A stretch of DNA of 64,000 nt from Streptomyces sp. 378 (GTDB taxonomy: Bacteria; Actinomycetota; Actinomycetes; Streptomycetales; Streptomycetaceae): assembly GCF_030124145.1 (NCBI RefSeq), contig NZ_JASKMS010000025.1, positions 1-64,000 on the forward strand, in the 5' to 3' direction. The translations under genes were made by a program, and so were the position numbers. Within the stretch, counting starts at the first letter, position 1, and each line of letters begins with the position of its first letter. The notes under the pieces are model-generated. The model was not told where the DNA came from and did not search any database. It saw only the letters and a program-made list of their open reading frames with translations. Shown one piece after another: positions 8,745 to 18,163 of the stretch.

Positions 8745-10169
8745 ATGACCTCTGCGCAGGTCGACACGGAAAACGTGCCCGAGGAGGGGTACGAGCGGGG
8801 ACTCGGCAGCCGCCAGGTCCAGATGATCGCGATCGGCGGCGCCATCGGCGTCGGCCTGTTCATGGGCGCCGGAGCGAACATCGCGAAGGCCGGACCCAGC
8901 ATCATCCTCATGTACGCCCTCGCGGGTGTCGTGATCTTCTTCATCATGCGGGCCCTGGGCGAGCTGCTCCTCTACCGGCCCGTCTCCGGCTCCTTCGCCG
9001 AGTACGCCCGCGAGTTCCTCGGCCCGTTCTTCGGGTTCGTCACGGGCTGGACGTACTGGCTCATGTGGGTGGTGACCGGCATGGCCGAGCTCACCGCCGC
9101 CGCGATCTACATCCACTTCTGGTTCCCGGAGATCCCGCAGTGGGTCAGCGCCCTGGTGTTCCTGGTGGTGCTCTTCGGCGTCAACCTGATCTCCGTCAAG
9201 ATCTTCGGCGAGGTCGAGTTCTGGTTCTCGATGATCAAGGTCACGGCCATCATCGGCATGATCGTCATCGGTCTCGGCGTGCTCACCCTCGGCTTCTCGG
9301 ACGCCGGTGACACCGCCGCCGTCTCCAACCTCTGGTCGCACGACGGCTTCTTCCCCAACGGCATCGGCTCCAGCCTGATGACCCTCCAGGGCGTCATGTT
9401 CGCCTACCTCGCCGTCGAGCTCGTCGGCGTCACCGCGGGCGAGTCCGAGAACCCCGAGAAGACCCTGCCCAAGGCCATCAACACCCTGCCCTGGCGCATC
9501 ATCGTCTTCTACGTCGGCGCCCTGCTGGTGATCCTCTCCGTCGTCAAGTGGACCGAGTTCTCCGCCGGCGAGAGCCCCTTCGTGCACGCCTTCGGCAAGA
9601 TCGGCATCCCGCTCGCCGCGGGCATCGTCAACTTCGTCGTGCTCACCGCGGCCCTGTCGTCCTGCAACTCGGGCATGTACTCCACCGGCCGGATGCTGCG
9701 CGGCCTGGCCGCCAACAGCGAGGCGCCGCGGGCGTTCGGCAAGCTCAACGCCCGCAAGACGCCCGCCGTCGGCATCACGGTCTCCGTCGCGCTCATGGGC
9801 ATCGGCGTCGTCCTGAACTACGTCGTCCCGGAGAAGGCGTTCCTCTACGTCACCTCCGTCGCCACCGCGGCAGGCATCTGGACCTGGATGATGATCCTCG
9901 TCAGCCACATCCGCTACCGCGCCGCGGTCGACGCGGGCCGGCTGCGCGCCTCGTCCTTCCCCGCCCCCGGCGGAGCCCTCTTCAGCTGGGTCGCCCTCCT
10001 CTTCCTCATCGGCGTGACCTGCATGATCGCGTACGACAAGGACGCGCGGATCTGCCTGTACGTCGCGGCCGGCTGGGCCGTGGCCCTGGGGGTCGGCTGG
10101 GCGGTCCTCAAGAGCCGCAACCCGCAGCTCACCGAGCGCCCCGACGTGGAGTTCGAGAAGGTCGGCTGA
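8745..10169 (+). CDS. Amino-acid permease (APC superfamily, CycA/AAP-like)
   Basis: About 474 residues from ATG 8745, with a ggagaaagg site upstream; ATG 8724 would add seven residues. Around 12 hydrophobic segments are present. Helix 1 carries the substrate-binding signature AIGGAIGVGLFMGAG, with MYALAGVVIFFIMRALGELL after it, as in AAP-family proton symporters such as CycA, GabP and PheP. The loop TAGESENPEKTLPKAINTLPWRI is also family-typical. It resembles D-serine/D-alanine/glycine-type transporters most, but the substrate cannot be fixed from sequence. It is monocistronic with a strong terminator behind it. Confidence 0.9.
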   Translation: MTSAQVDTENVPEEGYERGLGSRQVQMIAIGGAIGVGLFMGAGANIAKAGPSIILMYALAGVVIFFIMRALGELLLYRPVSGSFAEYAREFLGPFFGFVTGWTYWLMWVVTGMAELTAAAIYIHFWFPEIPQWVSALVFLVVLFGVNLISVKIFGEVEFWFSMIKVTAIIGMIVIGLGVLTLGFSDAGDTAAVSNLWSHDGFFPNGIGSSLMTLQGVMFAYLAVELVGVTAGESENPEKTLPKAINTLPWRIIVFYVGALLVILSVVKWTEFSAGESPFVHAFGKIGIPLAAGIVNFVVLTAALSSCNSGMYSTGRMLRGLAANSEAPRAFGKLNARKTPAVGITVSVALMGIGVVLNYVVPEKAFLYVTSVATAAGIWTWMMILVSHIRYRAAVDAGRLRASSFPAPGGALFSWVALLFLIGVTCMIAYDKDARICLYVAAGWAVALGVGWAVLKSRNPQLTERPDVEFEKVG

Positions 10170-10246
10170 CCACCCCACAGGACGTCCGGCCGCAGGGAGT
10201 ACTCGTGGCACCCCCTGCGGCTGCCGCTCAGGGCGTCCGGCATATG

Positions 10247-10281
10247 GGCCGTTCCGTACCAGTCCTCGGTACGGAACGGCC
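10247..10281 (+). terminator. Terminator after permease
   Basis: A 14-bp perfect stem (ggccgttccgtacc / ggtacggaacggcc) with a 7-nt loop, followed by cttctgctt. It separates the permease from the cysteine locus. Confidence 0.8.
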
Positions 10282-10302
10282 CTTCTGCTTATCCTTGCCG
10301 GC

Positions 10303-10725
10303 ATGCTGACCATCACCCAGGCCCTCGTCGACCAGATCGTCGCCCACGCGCGCAAGGACCACCCCGACGAGGCGTGCGGCGTCGTCGCAGGACCGGCGGG
10401 CTCGGACCGCCCCGAGCGCTTCATCCCCATGCTCAACGCGGCCATGTCGCCCACGTTCTACGAGTTCGACTCCGGCGACCTGCTCAAGCTCTACCGCGAG
10501 ATGGACGACCGCGACGAGGAGCCGGTCGTCATCTACCACTCCCACACCGCGACCGAGGCCTACCCCTCGCGCACCGACATCTCCTACGCCAACGAGCCCG
10601 GCGCGCACTACGTCCTCGTCTCCACCGCCGACACCGACGGGGCCGGTGAGTTCCAGTTCCGCTCCTTCCGGATCGTCGAGGGCGAGGTCACGGAGGAAGA
10701 GGTCCAGGTCGTCGAGGCCTACTGA
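10303..10725 (+). CDS. mec: JAMM/MPN metallopeptidase, Mec-type (CysO-cysteine peptidase)
   Basis: 140 residues. In Mycobacterium tuberculosis, Mec cleaves cysteine from the CysO-cysteine adduct. The JAMM zinc motif is visible: an upstream Glu (HPDEACGVVAG) and HSHTATEAYPSRTD, fitting HxH-x7-S-x2-D. Length and fold match stand-alone bacterial JAMM proteases. The next genes encode CysO and CysM, giving the same three-gene set as M. tuberculosis. A small hairpin overlaps the stop codon and a leader-peptide ORF intervenes, so cysO-cysM probably has its own promoter too. Confidence 0.9.
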   Translation: MLTITQALVDQIVAHARKDHPDEACGVVAGPAGSDRPERFIPMLNAAMSPTFYEFDSGDLLKLYREMDDRDEEPVVIYHSHTATEAYPSRTDISYANEPGAHYVLVSTADTDGAGEFQFRSFRIVEGEVTEEEVQVVEAY

Positions 10726-10749
10726 GACCGTCTGAACAGCACGGTCTCA
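10723..10749 (+). terminator. Small hairpin overlapping mec stop codon
   Basis: A 9-bp stem (tgagaccgt / acggtctca) with a 9-nt loop, beginning at the mec TGA. It could end mec transcription or pause it ahead of the cysO leader. There is no T-tract, so confidence is moderate. Confidence 0.5.
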
Positions 10750-10823
10750 CTCCCCGGCCCGAAAACGTCCGCCATGTGGGATCACATTCCAGGACCCGGA
10801 CCGGGAATCGATACGATGAGCCC

Positions 10824-10919
10824 ATGGTTTTCCACGACGTGAGCGAAAAGACGCCGGGCGATCTGCTCGTGGCGCGGCTGCACGTCGACCTGTGCAGGCT
10901 CGCCAGCGCCATCTGTTGA
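10824..10919 (+). CDS. Cys-containing leader peptide upstream of cysO
   Basis: 31 codons, ATG to TGA. The C-terminal half reads ARLHVDLCRLASAIC and ends in a Cys codon directly before the stop. This matches the short putative leader peptides (pattern R-H-V-D-L-x-R) found in front of sulfur and cysteine genes in Actinobacteria. A second Cys codon lies eight codons earlier. Ribosome stalling or slow passage at the Cys codons, or at the termination codon, would let cysteinyl-tRNA supply control cysO-cysM. No strong ribosome site is visible, so translation could be weak or leaderless; a gatacgat box just upstream may be a -10. It is too short for routine annotation. Confidence 0.65.
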   Translation: MVFHDVSEKTPGDLLVARLHVDLCRLASAIC

Positions 10920-11035
10920 CGCCGGACCCTGCCGCCGTACGGCCGTCAGCCGCGGCGCCGCACACACGCACCACCCCGCTGTTCCTGCGCTGCCGCGCGC
11001 CCCGACCGACTACTCCCGACAGGAGCCCTGAAGCC

Positions 11036-11314
11036 ATGGCCATCGAGGTCCGCATCCCGACCATCCTCCGCACCTACACCGACGGTCAGAAGGCGGTGGA
11101 GGGCAAGGGAGACACCCTCGCCGAGCTGTTCACCGACCTCGAGACCCGGCACGCCGGCATCCAGGCCCGCATCGTGGACGACGGTCAGCTGCGCCGCTTC
11201 GTCAACGTGTACCTGAACGACGAGGACGTCCGCTTCCTCGACGGCATCAACACCAAGCTGTCGGACGGCGACAACGTCACGATCCTGCCGGCCGTGGCCG
11301 GCGGCATGGTCTGA
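11036..11314 (+). CDS. cysO: CysO ubiquitin-like sulfur carrier protein
   Basis: 92 residues from ATG 11036, with AGGAG ten bases upstream. It has a ThiS/MoaD beta-grasp fold. The N-terminal IEVRIPTILRTYTDGQKAVE and the C-terminal DGDNVTILPAVAGGMV closely resemble M. tuberculosis CysO. The C-terminal Gly-Gly carries the thiocarboxylate used by CysM. Unusually, two extra residues (Met-Val) follow the Gly-Gly, so the carrier probably has to be trimmed before activation. It is translated just before cysM (6-nt gap) and preceded by the Cys leader peptide. Confidence 0.93.
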   Translation: MAIEVRIPTILRTYTDGQKAVEGKGDTLAELFTDLETRHAGIQARIVDDGQLRRFVNVYLNDEDVRFLDGINTKLSDGDNVTILPAVAGGMV

Positions 11315-11320
11315 TCACCG

Positions 11321-12271
11321 ATGCGCTACGACTCCCCCCTGGCCGCGGTCGGCAACACCCCCCTGGTGTGCCTGCCGCGGCTGTCGCCGTCCGCCGACGT
11401 CCGCATCTGGGCGAAGCTGGAGGACCGCAACCCGACGGGGTCGGTCAAGGACCGTCCGGCCCTGCACATGATCGAGCAGGCGGAGAAGGACGGCCGCCTG
11501 ACCCCGGGCTGCACCATCCTCGAGCCGACATCGGGCAACACCGGCATCTCCCTGGCCATGGCGGCGAAGCTCAAGGGCTACCGCATCGTCTGCGTGATGC
11601 CGGAGAACACCTCGCAGGAACGCCGGGACCTGCTGGGCATGTGGGGCGCGGAGATCATCTCCTCCCCGGCGGCGGGCGGCTCCAACACCGCCGTGCGCGT
11701 CGCCAAGGAGCTCTCGGCCGAGCACCCGGACTGGGTGATGCTCTACCAGTACGGCAACCCGGACAACGCGGGCGCCCACTACGCCACGACCGGCCCCGAG
11801 ATCCTCGCCGACCTGCCGTCGATCACGCACTTCGTGGCCGGTCTGGGCACCACCGGCACCCTCATGGGCGTGGGCCGCTTCCTGCGCGAGCACAAGCCGG
11901 ACGTCCAGATCGTCGCGGCCGAACCGCGCTACGACGACCTGGTCTACGGCCTGCGCAACCTGGACGAGGGCTTCGTGCCCGAGCTGTACGACGCCTCCGT
12001 CCTCACCACCCGCTTCTCGGTCGGCTCGGCGGACGCGGTCACCCGCACCCGCGAGCTGCTCCAGCAGGAGGGCATCTTCGCCGGCGTTTCCACGGGCGCC
12101 GCGCTGCACGCCGCGATCGGTGTCGGCAAGAAGGCCGTCAAGGCCGGGGAGCCGGCCGACATCGCCTTCGTCGTCGCCGACGGCGGCTGGAAGTACCTCT
12201 CCACGGGCGTCTACACGGCGGCCACCACGGAGGAGGCCATCGACACGCTCCAGGGCCAGCTCTGGGCGTAG
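11321..12271 (+). CDS. cysM: CysM, O-phosphoserine sulfhydrylase (PLP-dependent)
   Basis: 316 residues. It makes CysO-bound cysteine from O-phosphoserine and CysO thiocarboxylate. The PLP lysine lies in NPTGSVKDRPALHMI. The phosphate/substrate loop EPTSGNTGISLAMAA and the GTTGTLMGVGRFL PLP-phosphate cup are intact. Strong overall resemblance to CysM and its place directly after cysO favour the CysO-dependent enzyme over a generic O-acetylserine sulfhydrylase. It is cytosolic. A terminator hairpin lies 22 bases past the stop codon. Confidence 0.92.
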   Translation: MRYDSPLAAVGNTPLVCLPRLSPSADVRIWAKLEDRNPTGSVKDRPALHMIEQAEKDGRLTPGCTILEPTSGNTGISLAMAAKLKGYRIVCVMPENTSQERRDLLGMWGAEIISSPAAGGSNTAVRVAKELSAEHPDWVMLYQYGNPDNAGAHYATTGPEILADLPSITHFVAGLGTTGTLMGVGRFLREHKPDVQIVAAEPRYDDLVYGLRNLDEGFVPELYDASVLTTRFSVGSADAVTRTRELLQQEGIFAGVSTGAALHAAIGVGKKAVKAGEPADIAFVVADGGWKYLSTGVYTAATTEEAIDTLQGQLWA

Positions 12272-12292
12272 CCGACGCAACGAACCGACACG

Positions 12293-12323
12293 AGGGGGCT
12301 GGAGTCCGCGACTCCGGCCCCTT
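12293..12323 (+). terminator. Terminator between convergent cysM and PemK-like gene
   Basis: A 14-bp stem with one or two G-U pairs (agggggctggagtc / gactccggcccctt) around a 3-nt loop. It lies between the convergent genes and could serve both. Confidence 0.65.
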
Positions 12324-12331
12324 CGCGCCGC

Positions 12332-12835
12332 TCAGCCCGCCAGGTACCGCACCTGGTCCCACAACGCCGGATCCACCACGCCGACCCGCCGCCGGAAACC
12401 CCACACCGGGACCTCGCGCAGCTCGTTCGTCTCCAGGAAGCTCGGGCGGCCCCGGGCGTCGTCGACCGACCCCGGGGGCAGCGGGATCACCCCGGCGCGT
12501 TCGTCACGGACCCGGGTGGTGATCTTCGCGACCGTCGCCCGCTCCCCGCGCACCGCCAGCACCAGGCAGGGCCGGTCCTTCGCCCGCCCGTCGCCCGTCA
12601 CCGCCCTGCCTGACGCGCTGCGCGCGGACCCCTCCGATTCCGCTTCGTCCTCGTAGGGCACCCGCGCCCACCAGATCTCCGCCGGCTGCGGCCGGCCCTC
12701 CGGCGCGAGCACCGGCGCCACCGTCCGGCCCCGTGGGGCCGACGGCCGCCGTCCCCGGCCCCAGCCGTCGACGAGCGTGGCGACGAGCGCGAGCAGCACC
12801 ACCGCGGCGAGCGCCAGCCACCAGGACGTGTCCAT
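12332..12835 (-). CDS. Membrane-anchored PemK/MazF-like protein
   Basis: 167 residues. The N-terminus is a single transmembrane helix (WWLALAAVVLLALVATLVDGW), then a basic Pro-rich linker. A PemK/MazF-type SH3-like domain follows: PAEIWWARVPYED opens the first strand, KDRPCLVLAVRG the second, and VPVWGFRRRVGVVDP is near the end. Classic MazF toxins are cytosolic RNases paired with an upstream antitoxin. Here there is a membrane anchor and no adjacent antitoxin gene. Family homology is fairly clear from motifs, but toxin or RNase activity is not assured. It converges with cysM. Confidence 0.7.
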   Translation of the reverse strand: MDTSWWLALAAVVLLALVATLVDGWGRGRRPSAPRGRTVAPVLAPEGRPQPAEIWWARVPYEDEAESEGSARSASGRAVTGDGRAKDRPCLVLAVRGERATVAKITTRVRDERAGVIPLPPGSVDDARGRPSFLETNELREVPVWGFRRRVGVVDPALWDQVRYLAG

Positions 12836-13047
12836 ACTGAGACGTTACCGGCGCCGCCCGCGCCGCGCGCCCCCCTCGCGAGGATCACCCGCTGCCCTGC
12901 CAGCCGAACCGGTGACAGCACAGGTGAGTTCGCCCACAACAGGCCTTTGTGGAGGAGCTACCGGAGGTTTCGCGCCTTACGCTCGACGGACCGCACGACC
13001 CCCCGACGCCCCTCTCAGACATTCCCGCCAGCGGAGGTTTCTGCTTC

Positions 13048-13800
13048 ATGAAGCTCACCGTCGTCGGCTGCTCGGGGTCGTTCCCGTCCGCGGAATCGGC
13101 CTGCTCGAGCTACCTCGTCGAGGCCGACGGCTTCCGGCTGCTTCTCGACCTGGGCAACGGTGCCCTGGGCGAGCTGCAGCGCCACTGCGGTCTCTACGAC
13201 CTCGACGCGATCTTCCTCAGCCACCTGCACGCCGACCACTGCATCGACATGTGCGCGTACTTCGTCGCGCGCTACTACCGTCACGACGGCGGCCGCTGCG
13301 ATCCCCTGCCCGTCTTCGGCCCCGAAGGCACGGAACACCGGCTGACCACCGCCTACGCGGACACCCCCTCCGCCTCCTCCATGAGCGAGGTCTTCGACTT
13401 CCACACGGTCAAGCCGTCCACCTTCGACATCGGCCCGTTCACCGTGCACACCGAGCGGGTGGCCCACCCCGTGGAGGCGTACGGCATCCGCATCGAGCAC
13501 GGCGGCCGGACGCTGGCGTACTCCGGAGACACCGGCGTGAGCCCCGCGCTGGACGAACTCGCCCGGGACGCCGACCTGTTCCTGTGCGAGGCGGCGTTCA
13601 CACACGGCAAGGAGAGCATCCCCGACCTGCACCTCAACGGCCGCGAGGCGGGTGAGACGGCGGCCCGGGCCGGTGCCCGCCGCCTGGTCCTGACCCACAT
13701 CCCGCCGTGGACGGACCCCCAGATCAACCTCGCCGACGCCCGCGAGGTCTACGACGGCCGGGTGGACCTGGCCGCGCCGCGGCAGACGTACGAGATCTAG
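13048..13800 (+). CDS. MBL-fold metallo-hydrolase
   Basis: 250 residues from ATG 13048, with GGAGG eleven bases upstream. The N-terminal KLTVVGCSGSFPS begins a beta-lactamase fold of the RNase Z/phosphonate hydrolase-like type. The zinc motif SHLHADHCIDM fits HxHxDH. Later ligands are HPVEAYGIR, YSGDTG and LTHIPP. There is no signal peptide, so it is cytosolic. The substrate is unknown: RNase Z-like beta-CASP features are absent, and related proteins include lactonases and phosphodiesterases. It is monocistronic and ends at a 21-bp bidirectional terminator. Confidence 0.88.
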   Translation: MKLTVVGCSGSFPSAESACSSYLVEADGFRLLLDLGNGALGELQRHCGLYDLDAIFLSHLHADHCIDMCAYFVARYYRHDGGRCDPLPVFGPEGTEHRLTTAYADTPSASSMSEVFDFHTVKPSTFDIGPFTVHTERVAHPVEAYGIRIEHGGRTLAYSGDTGVSPALDELARDADLFLCEAAFTHGKESIPDLHLNGREAGETAARAGARRLVLTHIPPWTDPQINLADAREVYDGRVDLAAPRQTYEI

Positions 13801-13827
13801 CGTCCCCCGCATCCGGACCCCGGACCA

Positions 13828-13875
13828 CGCGCGAGGGCCCCGGAACCGCTCTGGCGGTTCCGGGGCCCTCGCGCG
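13828..13875. terminator. Bidirectional terminator between MBL hydrolase and nagE2
   Basis: A 21-bp perfect stem (left arm 13828-13848, right arm 13855-13875) with a 6-nt loop, between two convergent stop codons. Confidence 0.85.
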
Positions 13876-13887
13876 GAGGGGGGTTCC

Positions 13888-15150
<1,263 letters not shown>

Positions 15151-15256
15151 GAACTTCCTCCAGGGGGCACGGCGCCGCCCAGAAAGAGTTCGACGGGGGC
15201 CGGCGGCGTCTCAAAGAAAGGGGAACGCGGTCATCACCGCGTGACCTCCACCACTG

Positions 15257-15272
15257 AGTGGTGTAGACCAGT
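15257..15272. promoter_or_regulatory. DasR operator (dre) upstream of nagE2
   Basis: AGTGGTGTAGACCAGT matches the dre consensus ACTGGTCTAGACCAGT at 14 of 16 positions. It lies 107 bp upstream of the nagE2 start. DasR is the GntR-family repressor of GlcNAc uptake genes, released by glucosamine-6-phosphate in streptomycetes. Confidence 0.85.
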
Positions 15273-15528
15273 TGTAGCACGGTAGGCCGAACGAGTGGAA
15301 CCCGCCAATTCCCCCCGTCTGTGACGACCACGCCTCGGCGCTGTCCTCGACGTCCCCCTCGGGCTCGCGCCCCGCGGTGGCCGGATCGAACCTCCTGATT
15401 CCCGAACACGTCCGGCTGCCCCAGCCGCTGAGGAGCCCCGCGGCCGGCAGCATCACGATCGGCCACCGCAGACATTCCGGGCCCTCGGTCGAGACACTTC
15501 GGCGGGAGACTTTGTCGAGAGGCACGCT

Positions 15529-15544
15529 CGTGGTGTAGACCAGT
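15529..15544. promoter_or_regulatory. DasR operator (dre) upstream of nagF
   Basis: CGTGGTGTAGACCAGT shares 14 of its 16 bases with the first dre and has the full TGGTGTAGACCA core. It lies 118 bp upstream of nagF. Two sites allow separate control of the divergent genes. Confidence 0.8.
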
Positions 15545-15661
15545 CGTTCGACGGTCGCACGAACGTGACGCCATCACTCGGCACACACGACTTGGCCGCT
15601 CGCACAGAGGGGCCGGCTGTGGGTTACTGCGACAAAGCGGTTCGGATCAGGGAGAACGAAC

Positions 15662-15895
15662 ATGGCCACCAAGGCTGAGAAGATCGTTGCCGGGCTCGGC
15701 GGCATCGACAACATCGAAGAGGTCGAAGGCTGCATCACCCGCCTGCGGACCGAAGTCGTGGACCCCGCCAAGGTCGACGAGACCGCCCTGAAGGCCGCCG
15801 GCGCCCACGGCGTCGTCAAAATGGGCACCGCGATCCAGGTCGTCATCGGCACCGACGCCGACCCCATCGCAGCGGAGATCGAAGACATGATGTGA
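15662..15895 (+). CDS. nagF: PTS EIIB component for N-acetylglucosamine
   Basis: 77 residues. It is a stand-alone EIIB domain that receives phosphate from EIIA (Crr) and passes it to sugar carried by the EIIC. The phosphorylated Cys lies in VEGCITRLRTEV, the classic C-I-T-R-L-R signature of glucose-family EIIB. KAAGAHGVVKMGTAIQVVIG is the conserved second half. It is divergent from nagE2 and also has an upstream dre. It resembles NagF of S. coelicolor. Confidence 0.92.
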   Translation: MATKAEKIVAGLGGIDNIEEVEGCITRLRTEVVDPAKVDETALKAAGAHGVVKMGTAIQVVIGTDADPIAAEIEDMM

Positions 15896-15958
15896 AGGGC
15901 GGGGATCGTCCCGGGCTTCACCCCCTGACACCCAGCCCCACCGGGGCCCCGTCCCACC

Positions 15959-15978
15959 GCGGAAGGGGCCCCTTCCGC
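15959..15978. repeat. 20-bp perfect palindrome between nagF and rph
   Basis: gcggaagggg followed at once by ccccttccgc: a perfect palindrome without a loop, overlapping a second ggggcccc repeat at 15943-15950. It may act as the nagF terminator or a site near the rph promoter. Confidence 0.4.
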
Positions 15979-16000
15979 ACGTACGGATAGGCTCAGCCGC

Positions 16001-16738
<738 letters not shown>

Positions 16739-16882
16739 AGGGCACACCAAGAAGGCGGCTCGGTGCGGGCAACCGCGCCGAGCGCCCGCGCGTCTGAAGG
16801 AGTACGGGCGCACGGCTCATCCCTGTGCGCCCGGCCAGCCGCGCGGGCCCGACCGGCCCCGCCGAACGAGAGGGACCGCTCC

Positions 16883-17281
16883 ATGGCCGCGAGCCGCCGA
16901 CGCCGCACCCCAGCCGTCGCCGCCACCCTGGCGGCCGTCGCGCTGACCGCCGGACTCACCACCGGCTGCGCCGCCGTCGACAAGGCGCTGGACTGCGTAC
17001 AGACCGCCGACGCCATCGCCGACAGCGTCACCGAACTCCAGCAGGCCGTCGACGGCGCGGCGAACGACCCGACGCAGCTCGACGAGTCCCTCGACTCCAT
17101 CGACAAGAACCTCGGCGACATCGGCGACAAGACCGACAACGCGGACGTCAGCAAGGCCGTCGACGACCTCAACAAGGCCGTGGACAACGTTCGTACGTCG
17201 ATCAGGAACGGCGACGAGACACCCGACATCAGCCCCGTCACGGACGCGGCGGGCGAACTGACGAAGGTCTGCACGCCGTAG
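16883..17281 (+). CDS. Predicted lipoprotein, hypothetical
   Basis: About 132 residues from ATG 16883, with GAGAGGGA upstream. The basic start (MAASRRRR), a hydrophobic helix and the lipobox LTTGC predict export and lipid anchoring at Cys. The mature part is helical, Asp/Asn-rich, with heptad-like spacing (DESLDSIDKNLGDIGDKTDN, then VDDLNKAVDNVRTSI), suggesting a coiled coil. Another Cys pair (DKALDC and KVC near the end) could form a disulfide outside the membrane. Function is unknown. It lies between rph and rdgB. Confidence 0.75.
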   Translation: MAASRRRRTPAVAATLAAVALTAGLTTGCAAVDKALDCVQTADAIADSVTELQQAVDGAANDPTQLDESLDSIDKNLGDIGDKTDNADVSKAVDDLNKAVDNVRTSIRNGDETPDISPVTDAAGELTKVCTP

Positions 17282-17410
17282 TGCTGCGCTCGCTGGGCCG
17301 GGCCTCCTCGTCTGCCGGGTTCCGCTCGGTGGCGGGCAGCGGGTTCGTGGTGGTCGCTCGCGCAGTTCCCCGCGCCCCTGACGGGGCGCCGGGGCAATAC
17401 TGTTGTGGCC

Positions 17411-18013
17411 ATGACCCGCCTGATCCTCGCCACCCGCAACGCGGGAAAGATCACCGAGCTTCGTTCGATCCTCGCCGAAGCCGGGCTGCCCCACGAACTC
17501 GTCGGCGCCGACGCCTACCCGGACATCCCCGACGTCAAGGAAACGGGCGTGACGTTCGCCGAGAACGCCCTCCTCAAGGCCCACGCCCTGGCCCGGGCGA
17601 CGGGCCTGCCCGCCGTCGCCGACGACTCGGGCCTCTGCGTCGACGTGTTGAACGGCGCCCCCGGCATCTTCTCCGCCCGCTGGTCCGGCCGCCACGGCGA
17701 CGACAAGGCCAACCTGGACCTCCTCCTCGCCCAGCTCTCGGACATCGCCGACGAACACCGGGGCGCACACTTCGCCTGCGCGGCGGCGTTGGCCCTGCCG
17801 GACGGCACGGAGAGGGTGGTCGAGGGACAGCTACGGGGCGTCCTGCGCCACGAGCCCGCCGGCACGGGAGGCTTCGGCTACGACCCGATCCTCCAGCCGG
17901 AGGGGGAACAGCGGACCTGCGCGGAGTTGACTCCGCAGGAGAAGAACGCGATCAGCCACCGGGGGAAGGCGTTCCGGGCACTGGTGCCGGTGGTTCGGGA
18001 GCTGTTGGGCTGA
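17411..18013 (+). CDS. rdgB: RdgB/HAM1-type dITP/XTP pyrophosphatase
   Basis: 200 residues from ATG 17411; GTG 17405 would add two. It hydrolyses deaminated purine nucleoside triphosphates (ITP, dITP, XTP), protecting DNA and RNA. LILATRNAGKITELR is the SxTxN-like substrate loop. ETGVTFAENALLKA, ADDSGLCVDVLNGAPGIFSA and GFGYDPILQPEG are the conserved catalytic motifs, and ISHRGKAFRAL ends the protein. Cytosolic. It is co-directional with rph; this pairing is widespread. Confidence 0.95.
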   Translation: MTRLILATRNAGKITELRSILAEAGLPHELVGADAYPDIPDVKETGVTFAENALLKAHALARATGLPAVADDSGLCVDVLNGAPGIFSARWSGRHGDDKANLDLLLAQLSDIADEHRGAHFACAAALALPDGTERVVEGQLRGVLRHEPAGTGGFGYDPILQPEGEQRTCAELTPQEKNAISHRGKAFRALVPVVRELLG

Positions 18014-18019
18014 CGACGA

Positions 18020-18045
18020 GGCCCACCCGGTACACCGGGTGGGCC
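18020..18045 (+). terminator. Hairpin after rdgB
   Basis: A 12-bp perfect stem (ggcccacccggt / accgggtgggcc) with a minimal loop, directly after the rdgB stop and before the oppositely oriented tRNA gene. It may also terminate the tRNA transcript. Confidence 0.65.
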
Positions 18046-18060
18046 ATCGATTCAAAGGCG

Positions 18061-18144
18061 TGCGGCCGGAGGGACTCGAACCCTCAAGGGATTTCTCCCA
18101 CAACATCCTAAGTGTTGCGCGTAGGCCAATTCCGCCACGGCCGC
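18061..18144 (-). tRNA. tRNA-Leu (anticodon TAG)
   Basis: Read on the minus strand it starts GCGGCCGTGG and ends with the matching CGGCCGC acceptor arm plus discriminator A. The anticodon arm is CAACA-CTTAGGA-TGTTG, giving anticodon TAG (reads CUA). The T-arm GAGGG-TTCGAGT-CCCTC is canonical, and the long variable arm (TGGGAGAAATCCCT) marks a class II tRNA. CCA is not encoded. The 84-nt length fits tRNA-Leu. It faces away from rdgB. Confidence 0.95.
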
Positions 18145-18163
18145 ATCCAGGCCATCGTACCGG

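Larger units (their letters stand above)
15151..15661. other. Divergent nagE2-nagF control region
   Basis: 511 bp with no convincing gene. It carries two DasR dre-type operators (15257-15272 and 15529-15544), one nearer to each divergent gene. The middle (15300-15480) shows no obvious structure. Confidence 0.6.

Noticed and set aside
8577..10454. Long minus-strand open frame over the permease
   Set aside because: Shadow of the plus-strand permease; composition is a charged Asp/Glu/His mixture, not a real protein.
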